Part shown: positions 13,601 through 23,789 of the stretch, one piece after another
Position numbering within the stretch: position 1 is the stretch's first letter
How the letters are laid out: the number at the start of each line of letters is the position of its first letter
Assembly: GCF_018691265.1 (NCBI RefSeq)
Contig: NW_024881329.1
Location: 2,046,001 to 2,110,000 of the forward strand
Source of the DNA: Tyto alba
Lineage: Eukaryota; Chordata; Aves; Strigiformes; Tytonidae
Direction of reading: 5' to 3'
Length of the DNA stretch: 64,000 nt
Position numbers and translations under genes: made by a program
The notes under the pieces: generated by a model
The model's input: the letters and a program-made list of their open reading frames with translations, nothing else
The model's database searches: none
Told to the model about the DNA's origin: nothing

Positions 13601-16600
13601 ATGCAGAGTTGAATAGACTCTTCTACTTCATTCTAAGCGGAACAATCTTCAGTTGTCCCAGAATGAAGTGTATTTATTTATAATGACAAATTCAAATCAA
13701 CTTGAACAAATTAAAAAGATGCTTTAAAAGAACCAATTTTTAGGAATTGCATCCTAGAGACTTATACTCACGTTTGCTTTTGATTTCCCAGCTGACTCCA
13801 AACTTCAACTACAAAGCCGTCAAAATTTTCAGTCTAAATAAAGGGAATTGACAACAATATACAGTTAATCACCATGCTTCTTCATTAGGCTTGTATCAGA
13901 GATGATAATACAGTATCAAAGCACACAATTACTTTAATTTTTCTTGTACTATTATAGATTGAACATGATTTGTGTTCTTATACCAGCTTTGCCTTTAACG
14001 CTGCATTTCACAAGGAAGTCAGAGACACCCAAATTATTTAACAAATATGCAAAAGTTAAAAACCTCTGTTAGTTATCCATGACTTCTACTCTTACAGGAT
14101 AAACCAGTATCAGGGAAAACTCAGCCATTAATGAAAGACAGCAGTTAATCAAATAATTTGACACACTTTTACATGTATAATGGGAAAAAACTCATGAGCT
14201 CTTGAGTCTAAAGATGTAAATACTAACTTGGCATAGGCACGATTCCAACCATCTCCCACAGTCTCACATATGATAATTGTTCAACATGATCAGTGACACT
14301 GTTGTATTTGAGCATCCTTTCCTTAAGAGGCCAACTGTTACTGAGGACCTAAAACTGATTATCAGCCACAAATTTTAAGAACCTATTCAGTTTACTTCTA
14401 CACCCATACTCCTCTAGAGCACATTAAGATTTTTTTACATTGTGTAGCAAGTGAGAAAACTTATCCTGACAATAATTAAGTAGGCTGTCATGAATCAACC
14501 ACTGAAGCTACCTGACTTTTGGGTGCAACTTGTCTAGTCATACACCTGCATAGTTCTAAAGCCATCTGGGCAGCTAAGGGGCTGCCCAGAAAACCTGAGC
14601 AAACAGTAACCATTCTTTAAAGGGAATTGTCTTCTCTTCTCCCCACCTTATTAATATTTTAAGGAAACCGGTTTATCAGACTTAAGCAAAACTGTACAGT
14701 AACAGATCCAGTGAGTTATTCTTGGTATTAAAAGTGACTCATTAGCTCTAGCACACTGAGCCTGAATGTACTCCTGTAACACACAAACCAGCACTCATTG
14801 CACCAGTAACCCTTTTTCAGCCTATCAGAAAACACCACTAACCAGTTTAGACCCTGCTTAATAGTTTTATTTTTTTAATGGAAATTTAGAAGAAAGGAGT
14901 CTGGTCACTAGGCAATGTCCATGAGAAGTTTCTCAGGTATCCACTACTGCCTCTGCCTCATTCAGTCTGGCAGCTGTTTGGAACAGGTTTTGTCAATCAC
15001 AATTTATAGCAGGCAAAAGTGCCTTGTGCAGCTGCCAACAGTAACTTAACAAGGTTATGTTGATCAGACTTATGTAGTCTCATTTTAGACTTGTAGTTAA
15101 CGATATTTAAATGTTGTGGTACTTTGTATTTACAGGAATTGGACACATAATAAGACACGCAATTAAGAAACCTGCCTCATTATTGTTTTGAGCGGAACTT
15201 TATCTTGTAGAATATAAAACTACCAGAAATGAGAAAACACCCATTACAAAAGGGATGAAATACCATCTCACACTGTGCTATAGGCATTAGCAGAAAGTCT
15301 TTTTACCTTGGCTAGCAGAACCATGTTCTTGGAAAGCTCCTCTATCTCATCCTCACTGCCAAAAATACTCTCGAAGTCCTGGTAAGTCCAGCCATCAAAC
15401 AAAATTCGAGGCACTATCAAGCAAAGTTGTCAATCAGTAGTGAGAATTAAAAATTTATTATCTACACTGGAGTATTTCTGCAGAAACAGAATACAGCGGA
15501 TACAAGCAGAGATGCCACAAAACATCATGTCCCATGACACAGATCTTTGCTCTTTCACTCTGACTGTTAGCAGCACAGATGAATTGACACTGCAGAACAT
15601 TCTTCGTTTTATGTTTAGTTAAAGGTCAGAACTGATGCAAGTTTTAAGAAAAGATACCTTCACTTGATTGAACTATCTTTACTGAAGTATCACTTAGGGC
15701 CCCAAGTAGAGTCTTAAAAGAACACCAACATGAAACAGCAGTCTTTCTGGAAGTTGTGCATGTCTTCTACCAAAAGAACTAGTTAGAAAAGTTCACCTCA
15801 AACTCCAATTTACTCTTTTGTACACAGCCCTACATTACTTCACTCTTCTACTCATCTCAAAGCCCTATGATAAATTTTTATTTTGGAAAACATGGGCACT
15901 TAAGCTTACATCATTTATCTTTCTAACAACACAAAACATTAAAAACATGGTCAGACAACAATCAGGAAAGCTGCTGTTGGAACAGGCAATGATCATGCAT
16001 GCTGGAAAAGCCAACAACTCATACAGAGCTGGGGCTAAGTCCTTCCTAACCACCAAGGATGTAAAAGGGTATTTTAGAAGAGTCTAGAGAGATTTCAAAG
16101 GCTTTATCATCTGGCAGCTGAAGTAATTTAAAATATCTCACCTGAGCATTCAATTTTTCTTATGCATTTCAAGTTTCATACTCCCTCCTGAATCAAGAAG
16201 GGTTTCACAGTTCCACAAAATTCTAGCTATAGACAAATTTAAGATGTCTATAGCAATGTTTGCCATTTTTCCTGAAGTGACACATCGTGGCACATCCCTT
16301 GAGTTCCCAACTTTAAGAGGAGAAGAGCCTAAGAACTTTGCTACTATCATGCAGAAAAGTCTGACTGACTCAGATTTTGATTTTTTTTTTTTCTTTTTAA
16401 CTAAGAAGAACCCCTGAGCAAAAAGTTTTAAAGCTCCTCCCCCAGGTAAGTATGTACTGTTATATACAAAGTACTCCTCCAGAGAGGGCCCTGTGACCCG
16501 GGGTTTATCCAGGGAAAAGAAGTTAAGGCAAAATATTAGGGCACCAACAGGATCAACATTTCAGTTACTTAACTATCTATAGCTAATGGCTTTTATTTTT

Positions 16601-19600
16601 CTTATCAGACCTCTACCGTCATACAATGATGCTAAGGTAACCTCCCTTTCTCCCATATACACCTGGAACAAAGCCTGCTTTTGCTCCGCTAGCAGTTAAA
16701 GGTGACAAAAAAGAAACATAAAACAGAAGCTCACCTATTTTGATGTTTTTGGAGGTTTTTCTGACATCTTTCATCCAGCCTGTCAAACAGTATCAAGTAA
16801 GAGAACAACTGTTAAAATATAAATGATGTTGACAGTGACAACATATTTTCAAACATTCTTCAAATAATGTAGTATAATTTCATTATATCTACATTCCTGC
16901 CACAGACTCCTAGTTCATAACCAACACAGACGAAACATCCTCTGATGCACAGAATCTGAAGCTACTTCCCTCCACCACAGCGTAACTAGCATTTACTAAA
17001 TCCTTATAATAGTCCCTATTCAACCCCTCCCAGCTGCTTACAGTTCTGCCTCATCATGGAAACTATCTTGCTGCCTACTCAGAACAACACTTCTGTAGTC
17101 ACCTAGAATCACCTGGGGGGAATATTTTTAAGATGGTACTTTCAAGTGTCCCATCCATTTCTCTTGGTAATCACTGTACTAAAACTAATTTATTAGTAGG
17201 TACCAACAGGGTAAGAATTATAGCTGTTTCAAATGACATTCCACATTCAATCAAGTTCAAAACCATAAACTACTGAGTTATTATTTAAGAACATACTAGC
17301 CAAAATCTGAACTTGCTGCCAGCTTCTCGACAGTGAAGGAAAAAATTCTCTGCAGACTGAATTTATCCTCCATTTTCAAAACAAATTCACCCAGAGGTTT
17401 TTGCAAAGGGAAAAAAAAAACACAACTGGTAAACAACTGCACAATGCAACATCAAAGACTGTTTCTGTCTGTACAGATTCTTTGTTCCTTTTTTTAAGAG
17501 GGCCTTTGTAGACAGCCTGGTGAAAGAACCAATCTTTCTACTTATTCTTTGGACAGATAAACTATGTACACACACATGCAAGCAGGTGGGGACAGAAGGA
17601 AGTTGAAGAAAACTCCCCCAAAACTGGAATGGATCAAAGTACTTCACCATGAGACAGAGCCAGAAAAACCCACATGCATATATTGCCAAAGCTACCTGGT
17701 CTGCAACAAGACCAGTAATCTTAATTGAAATGCATATTCAAAGAAAAAGAAAGTAACACCTTTATCAGCATCATGGAGCCCAGTGAACTGGAACCTTTCC
17801 TTCCCTCTCCTCTTCACTTGTAACCAGACTGGAGAGATTAGTGTAAATTTGTTTCCAAATATTTTAGCAATGTCATAGCCATGGCTATTCCACTTGCAAA
17901 ACAAAGGAGAAAAAAAAAAAAAAAAAAGTGAGAAGCTCAGAAGTAAGATATACAGTTCACTTTACTTGTGAGTAATACACATTCTTTAACACAAATGTAA
18001 TCATCTGCTAGATCTCCATTTGTTAGTTTGAAGAAACCTTCCAGGACATTATTTTTATTTAAATAAGAAAGTACTCAGGGAACTCCAATAGCTACATGAA
18101 AGGAAATCTTCAAATGGTGCAAATACACCTGAACTACAGGAATTTGCATGTAGATTCCAACACAGTTTTGAATTTACAGACTCTACATTTATGTTCAAGA
18201 GAACCAGAGAAAGGTGAAAATTTATAGGGCACCTATTTCTCTTTTGAGCAGTGTAAGACTTAAACAAGTGAACAGCATCCTCTGTATAAAAGGAAGAAAC
18301 ATTTATTATTCATGAAAGGATACTCTGTATAATAGTAAGACTGACTTTACTGCAACTTCACATGGCTCATCAAGGACAAGAGAATGCTATAATCTCTGTT
18401 TTACCAGTGAGGCAAAAAACCAGTATGACCCAGACATCCTCGAAGAGGTCAGTGGGAGAACATGGGTTTGAGACCACCTAAATCCCAAACCAGCTCTCAA
18501 ATAATCCTCTGGCTATTTGACTGTATTTGACCAGAAGTTCCCATTATTATAAAAATGTTTTTAAGGCAGGGATGCAAGATTGCAGATTAGCACAGTCCAC
18601 TGCGTATTCATTCAAAGCACCAATTTTATTAATGTTATTAACTTACGGGAGTAATATATCCCAGAACATCTCCTGAGAAATGTCTTTCCTTCATCTTCTT
18701 GGAGCAATAACTTCTGTGTTCCAGTACAATATCCTTTGACTTTGGATCCACAACTACCAGTCCCCGGTCATGCACGTCTTTATCAGAATGCAGTGTCTGC
18801 TGGGAGAAGACAGTTTTTAGAACCAGATATAGAAAGCAGTCATTTTCAATAACAACAGACTTCAAAAAGAAAAAAACTAAAAATCACATCATTAAAATCT
18901 GAGCACTCCTTTTAAATGATGCAGAGCAGTTTGATTTAAAACTGAAACAGGAAAATGCTCAGAAATTATCCGTCATCATCAGTGAACTTACTTTGTTTGC
19001 AAAGTAAAAAGCATATAAACAAACAAACAAACAAAAACAAACAAAAAACAAGACGTGACAAGATTAAAGAACATCATTCACCATAGCTGATGGTGCACTG
19101 CTCTCCAGTCAATGCTTTCTGGCATGATACCCACAAAATGATAAAAAGGGGTTAGGAGTTCTCAACTAAGAATCTGAAGATGACTTTAAAACTTGACGTA
19201 TTTTAGACCAAGTATGCTGCGTTGTGGTTACTGATGGCCAAGGTTCTGAACACCTTTCCTTAAGGAAGATCTGCTTCAATTAAAACAGCACAGATAGTTT
19301 TACCAGAGAAACACAGAGTGAAAAGGCCTAATAAAGTGTGCATGGTGACTATACAGAAACCATTTATTGATTCAGTGTAAGGACTTGAGGGATAAGGCCT
19401 GTCTTAACACTTTGTATTATCCTTACTACCTGGCAGACTAGATTTCCTTCCTGGTAAATGTTGAGCAAGCAAGTAATGCAAACAATGAGAGATGTATCTG
19501 CATAATGAAGGATTAACTATACTTATAATTCAAGGGAGAGGGTTTTGAACATGTCTACTCTTTATCCAATATGCTTAGCAACACTAAGTAGATATACTTG

Positions 19601-20336
19601 GTATATGCACTGATACACTTCCTCTCCGTACACACCCCTTCTCTTGTGCTGCTGTGCCTTCTTGCAGTTTTGAAAGAAAACAGGTAGGAAACAAGAACAT
19701 GCTCAGCAAGTTAAGGAAGACTTCAGCATGTTGGCTCCGCTCGCTCAGATTGCTATGGGCCTCTGAATCATTTCTGCCTGGAAAGGAACTTCTGGTTAGA
19801 AGGCTCTTCAAACTCTCCTATCGGGATACAACCTTCCCACCGGCAAGGCTGAGAACACCGTCCTTTCTACCAGTAGTGATCTGGTGCTCCTGGCCCAAAT
19901 TACTGCTCCCATGCCCCTTTCCAAAGTGATGGAAGTATGCCTCCTTTAGCTATGCATGTGGGGACAAAAACTTCCTGCTTCTGCAGCTTGCATGGGGGAT
20001 AAAGCTCCAGAAGCCTACATCATATTGGTTGAAGGAGTGAACCATTTCTGACACTCACGAAAGCTGAAGGACAGTTTCAGGCAGCCTTATTTGTGAGCAT
20101 AAGCTCCAATGGAAATGCATGGTTGCTTTTAACACTGTTTTGGCAGAATGAGAGTCCATCTACCAAAGTTCAATTAGTTCACTGCACATGTTAGAGAAGA
20201 TGAGCATTTCACTTATTTTTTTACCTTTTCTTCCAGTCTTTTTGTAGCACCTTTCTTTGCATCTGTTTTTGACAGGGTACCTTCAGCTAGCCAGCAAATC
20301 ACTGGTAAGAGAAAGTGAAGTACAGAGAAGCCTCAT
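4597..20336 (-). CDS. CHID1: CHID1 (chitinase domain-containing protein 1 / SI-CLP), 5' portion, seven coding exons, partial
   Basis: Spliced translation of seven minus-strand exons matches the vertebrate CHID1 protein in order. It gives a hydrophobic N-terminus, then GTLSKTDAKK, VHDRGLVVVDPKSKDIVLEH, HFSGDVLGYITPWNSHGYD, SPVWLQVKRRG, FDGFVVEVW and ILVIPPAV. Known for the family: a secreted or lysosomal GH18-fold lectin that interacts with stabilin-1 in macrophages and binds saccharides, with no demonstrated chitinase activity. All exon phases join cleanly from exon 3 to exon 8 (phases 0, 0, 1, 1, 0, 2 and 2 at the seven donors). Roughly 235 of about 393 residues are present, and the C-terminal half of the barrel lies beyond position 1. 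The GH18 DxxDxDxE motif is degenerate (see findings). Anomaly: the start codon at 20,336-20,334 is one base out of frame with the mature protein. Divergently oriented to AP2A2, as in human. Confidence 0.95.
4690..13771 (-). other. CHID1: CHID1 intron 7 (9.1 kb)
   Basis: AT-rich, with A runs at about 4,839-4,855, 8,481-8,503, 8,657-8,676 and 10,070-10,081. A locally GC-richer patch lies near 11,090-11,330 (see findings). No exon, tRNA or recognised transposon was found. Confidence 0.75.
13772..13833 (-). CDS. CHID1: CHID1 exon 7, containing the degenerate GH18 motif
   Basis: 62 nt reading TENFDGFVVEVWSQLGNQKQ plus two bases of a split Thr codon. Matches human NQHFDGFVVEVWNQLLSQKR. Acceptor CTTTATTTAG, donor AAAC|GTGAGT. 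DGFVVEVW occupies the place of the GH18 catalytic signature but lacks the terminal Glu. Confidence 0.95.
15307..15413 (-). CDS. CHID1: CHID1 exon 6
   Basis: Reads (V)PRILFDGWTYQDFESIFG, then SEDEIEELSKNMVLLAK, matching human VPRLLFEDWTYDDF and DSEDEIEELSKTVVQVAK. Acceptor GCTTGATAG, donor AAG|GTAAAA, exiting in phase 0. Confidence 0.95.
16735..16779 (-). CDS. CHID1: CHID1 exon 5 (45-bp microexon-sized)
   Basis: Too short for ordinary ORF detection. Reads GC-TGG-ATG and on, giving (G)WMKDVRKTSKNIKI, matching human GWMRAVRKHAKGLHI. Acceptor CTGTTTGACAG, donor ATAG|GTGAGC. The phase-1 join to exon 4 and the phase-1 exit to exon 6 are both consistent. Confidence 0.93.
17760..17892 (-). CDS. CHID1: CHID1 exon 4
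   Basis: 44 codons plus one base, reading WNSHGYDIAKIFGNKFTLIS, then PVWLQVKRRGKERFQFTG and LHDADK. It joins the preceding ITP exactly, as in human TPWNSHGYD. Acceptor TTTGTTTTGCAAG lies behind a long T-rich tract (an A run on the plus strand at about 17,910-17,927). Donor AAAG|GTGTTA. The segment covers the second beta strand of the barrel region. Confidence 0.95.
18647..18799 (-). CDS. CHID1: CHID1 exon 3
   Basis: 51 codons, phase 0 at both ends, beginning QTLHSDKDVHDRGLVVVDPK and ending HFSGDVLGYITP. Acceptor TCTTCTCCCAG and donor CCC|GTAAGT. The segment forms the start of the GH18-like domain and matches human residues beginning near QFSDKPVQDRGLV. The acceptor is a tandem CAGCAG, so the exon may start at 18,799 or 18,796, adding or dropping one Gln. 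Confidence 0.95.
19014..19050 (+). repeat. (AAAC)n microsatellite
   Basis: AAACAAACAAACAAAC-type units within CHID1 intron 2. Confidence 0.9.
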
Positions 20337-20367
20337 GGTGTTTTTCCCCACGTTGAGTTTCTCCTGT
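20225..20367 (-). CDS. CHID1: CHID1 exon 2: start codon and signal peptide, apparent one-base frameshift
   Basis: Acceptor CTTATGTTTTCCAG precedes position 20,367 and the donor AAG|GTAAAA follows 20,225. The ATG at 20,336 opens MRLLCTSLSL, then reads into a TGA after 17 codons. The frame that joins exon 3 reads PVICWLAEGTLSKTDAKK and on to RLEEK, clearly the family sequence, but has no ATG of its own. The distance from ATG to donor is 112 nt, one more than the 111 needed for a phase-0 join. The two half-frames together equal the human leader length exactly (23 residues to TLSK). Exon identity is firm; the disruption is either real, allelic or an assembly error. Confidence 0.9.
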
Positions 20368-23324
20368 CTGGAAAACATAAGGGCTCAAATCTGTGTGAAC
20401 AGAAGAATATAACAGTTTAATTCACTATTCTTGTCTAAGAAAAGTCAAGCAATGGTTTTATCTTCTGCCCTCTAGAATCAGACTTATTAAGGCAGTACTG
20501 TTTTAATACTGGCAGCAAAACAGCAAAGTATTTTAAGAGATTCCTAGGCGCAAACTTTTTTTTTTTCCCATTGTTTTAGTATGTGTATCACAGAGAAAGT
20601 AGGTTGGACACTTGCAGCTTCCCTTTCAAAGAACCCCTGATGAAGTATAACAGTTTACAGCTGACAAAGATAAATATCTGCTGCCCAGAACAATTATAGT
20701 ACCTACTGCCTAACCCAGTCAGCAAGTCACAAATTAAGAGACAGAAGGAATTATAGTTATATGCTTATAGTTATGTGCTTTTACTCTTAACAGGTGAGAA
20801 CTTTGCTTTCAGTTCCTTGCCAAGTCAGTGATATGCACAGAATTGAAAAAAAATAGGGGTCCTTTTGATCTAGAAGAATGACTGACAATTTGTCCTAGCT
20901 CCAGATAAAAGAATTAATGGAGAACAATTATGTTCAGTGCTATTTACCTATCATACCTTAGTTGTCAGAGGAAAGACTTTACAAAAAAATTTCAAATACA
21001 GACAGAGCTTGTTTTTCAACCTCTCCCCATTAATGAGTCTCACTGGTTTTCTAGCCTAGTACCCAGAAGTGGATAAGAAGAAAACAGAAAAAAATGTTTA
21101 GCATTAGGGGAACCAGGGCCAAAGGAGGTAGAATACCAGAATGAAGAAAAGTAACCTGTTACTAATTCTGGAAGTCCAAAGTATCAAACTGGGACTAGCT
21201 TTTATCTACAACAAACTAGATGTGTATCAGGCTGCTTCTCATAATTACAACATCCTCATGGAGAAGGAAAATAGTTACCTTTCCCACAATTTTCTGAAGT
21301 TTTCTCAAACTTAAAAAATTCCCATGCTTCCTGTATTACTCTAACGAATTAACATCTCTACCACCCACTTTAAAAGACTTAGAAGCTCATTTCAAGTTCT
21401 ATCTATGACACTTGTTGTTCTGTTGGCACCGACAATAAGTGATGCTCAAAGTTTGAGTATTTTCTTTCTGTACAAAACATCAGGGGAAGGATCCCACATC
21501 AGCAGATTGAGGACTCTAAAGGAGTTCTGTGGCAACGATATGGTGGCGGAAGGAACCTTGAAGGTTAAATGGAAGTGTAGTCAATGAAACCGCAGCTATT
21601 TGAGGCCAACAGTGGTAATGCAGAGAGGAGATCAACAACCCAATAAACTTAAGCATGTTTGGATGTGGCTGGCTTAGAAGTGAGGTTTTAAAAAGCAGAT
21701 ATTTATTGCAGGAAAAGAGAGAAGTATGTGATTACAGAACAAAGCAGAAGGATGATAGCAACAGAAGTGCTTGAAAAACCAATGCTGGTAGCACCAAAGA
21801 ACATAAAGAATCAAAAATCTCATGTATAAAATGATTTGAAGGCTTTAGTCAAGCCTTATAAAGACTGCAAAATAAAAGCAGAAAGCATTCTAATACTTCT
21901 TGGGTCCAGAGGGTGGGGTAAAAGCTGAATTGCTATAACATTTAAAAGTCACCATTAATAGTTAAGGTGTTATGCTTCTACTTTGACTTCAAGGTCACTG
22001 GTTTTCCACATCCTAAAAAATTAGGCAAAACAGGTTGCTCTTGATAGCATCTACTCTGTTCTGTCTAGGTTGGCAGGATCTATAAACTACTGCAGAGAGG
22101 AATAATTGAGAGCCAGAGTAGTCAATACAAGTCTTAACTATTTGGACAGGATATCAATTCTTCCAGAAACTGCTATTTATTGATTGGAAGGTGTTTGATT
22201 TCACTTTCAGAAACAATTAGCAACAGTATCCACTTCACTGAAGTTAACATTTAACAGCTGAAGAACAGAAGTTTAAAAAACAATCACTGAACTCTAATTA
22301 GACATCAAAATGGACTCATTTCCTTGACATGATCATATCTATTCGCCAATTATTGTTAAGTCAACATCCTCTCCTCGATCTGTAGGAAGCACTGAGCCTC
22401 TGGCAAAATGGTTTCTGCCAGTGACAGTCCAATATTGACTCTTGGTTGGAACCTTAGTTTAATAATTTGTTCTCTAACAACATGAATTAAATGAACATTG
22501 AGTAGAAAACATCGCTCCATGAAGATGAGTTAGTTAAACTTTAAACACTCTTTATGGAAACTATAAACATGAATTTTGCAAGCTTTACAGAAACTAGATC
22601 CCCATCAAGTTTTTCTTCTGCAAGCCTGCCTTCATCGTTGTTTGGTTCTCCTCAAACTAACTAAACTGAGTAGAACTGCACGAGACCAGCAGTCGTCTAT
22701 TTCCTGTATCACTGCAAAAAGCAAGCAAAATTGAAGATTGACTCCATTTGTGTCCTTGTTCAACTGATACTATAGCAAATTTAAGGTTTAAAATATCTTT
22801 TGACAAACTGAGCTAAAGCCCAGGTTTCTCTCTGAAGCCAGGTCACAAATGCTGCTTAACCTGAGTCACTGTACAAGATAACATACTTTTAGTCAGCTGT
22901 CTTAAATGCATCTTTATTTTTAAAATAGAGAAAAGCTGCCATAGATTTAGGCAGCCCAAAAGAAGCAACCGAAGAAACTAAATAATCCTGGAGGCTGGCA
23001 CAGTGACTACTGGAAATCAGAGTTAATGCTTACACTTTGTTTCTAAAGAAGAAAATAGATTCTAACCAGTGCTGCAGAATGAACCTGCATCGCCTCGTAA
23101 AGGAAGTGCGGGAAGCACTGTGTTGACGTGTTTTGTTTTGTTTTGTTTTTTAATTAAATCGACAAAAGCTAGATTCAGGAGCGAAAAGAGTGACAACAAA
23201 CCCGTTCCTAAACTGTGTAAAGCATTACTTCCTTTCCTCTGGCAAGGCGCTCTCCTGCGACAGCGGGAGCTGCCTCCCGTACCCGTCCGTCTCCAGAGAC
23301 ACCGGAGCTTTCCCCTCAGCGATC

Positions 23325-23420
23325 CGCCACTGCCGGCGCCCGGCTCCCTCAGGGCCGGCTCCCTCAGGGCCGGCTCCCGCCACTGCCGGCGCCCAGCTCC
23401 CTCACGGCCGGCTCCCGCCG
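23325..23420. repeat. GC-rich tandem duplication in the CHID1 CpG island
   Basis: The block beginning CCGCCACTGCCGGCGCCC occurs near 23,324 and again near 23,378. Each copy is followed by GCTCCCTCA(G/C)GGCCGGC. Inside the first copy a 15-base unit (CCGGCTCCCTCAGGG) is itself present twice in tandem. Length-variable promoter repeats of this kind can be polymorphic. Confidence 0.75.
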
Positions 23421-23492
23421 CGGCCTGCTCCCCGCGGCGCCGCCCCTGCCGCCCCCCGCCCCTCCGGAGCGCAGCCCCACGCCCGCCCCGCC

Positions 23493-23524
23493 TCTTCCTT
23501 CCTTCCTTCTTTCTTTCCTTCCTC
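23493..23524 (+). repeat. CT-rich microsatellite (CTTC)n
   Basis: Imperfect TTCC/TTTC tandem units within the CpG island, a homopurine-homopyrimidine tract next to the CHID1 first exon. Confidence 0.8.
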
Positions 23525-23561
23525 CGCTCCCTCCCGCCCCGCCGCCGCCGCCAGCACCTAC

Positions 23562-23660
23562 CGCCCGCCGCCGCCGCGGGTGTGGGGGCGGCCCGGCCCG
23601 GCGGTGGCGGGAGCTGCCGGCGCCAACATGGCGGCGGGGCCGCGGCTGCGGCTCGGGGCC
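23562..23660 (-). other. CHID1: CHID1 exon 1, probable non-coding first exon (5' end approximate)
   Basis: Inferred. The minus strand of the CpG island has a good donor, GGGCG|GTAGGT, ending the exon at 23,562; a weaker alternative TAG|GTGCTG ends it at 23,558. The start of transcription is not determined; 23,660 is a placeholder just upstream of a YY1-like element. The exon contains an ATG at 23,629-23,627 in a strong context (GCCGCCATGT). It is open to the 23,562 donor and could act as an upstream or N-terminally extended start. No other first exon was recognised between 20,368 and 23,700. Confidence 0.45.
23624..23635 (+). promoter_or_regulatory. YY1-type element (CAACATGGCGGC)
   Basis: Matches the core AANATGGCGGC bound by YY1, which is often located just downstream of start sites in TATA-less CpG promoters. 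On the minus strand the same bases form GCCGCCATGTTGG, so the element also supplies the exon-1 ATG of CHID1. Binding is inferred. Confidence 0.55.
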
Positions 23661-23789
23661 GGCCCGCGGGGCAGCGGCCGCTCGCCAGCGCCCGCGGAAA
23701 GCGAACGTTCGTCGCGGCCGTAACTTGGCGAGACCTTTGGTTTACTCCAAGCTTCACTCCAAGCCGTGGCAAATAAAGGGGGGAAGCGG

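Larger units (their letters stand above)
20368..23561 (-). other. CHID1: CHID1 intron 1
   Basis: 3.2 kb of AT-rich sequence between the probable first exon and exon 2. A short TTTTG-repeat tract lies at about 23,131-23,151 on the plus strand. I found no alternative coding first exon that would supply an in-frame start for exon 2, but a short one cannot be excluded by eye. Confidence 0.6.
23230..23780. promoter_or_regulatory. CHID1: CpG island and promoter region of CHID1
   Basis: Very GC- and CpG-rich stretch in an otherwise AT-rich surround, coinciding with the expected 5' end of CHID1. It contains repeated GGC/GCC blocks, a YY1-like element, C-rich Sp1-type runs and a CT-rich tract. No TATA box is apparent. 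The plus strand also reads an open frame from the same CpG-rich DNA, most likely a composition artefact. Confidence 0.8.

Noticed and set aside
23190..23723. Plus-strand reading frame through CAACATGGCGGC, looking like a start codon for a divergent gene
   Set aside because: The sequence is better explained as a YY1-type element. The downstream frame has no recognisable domain, and no plus-strand gene follows before AP2A2.
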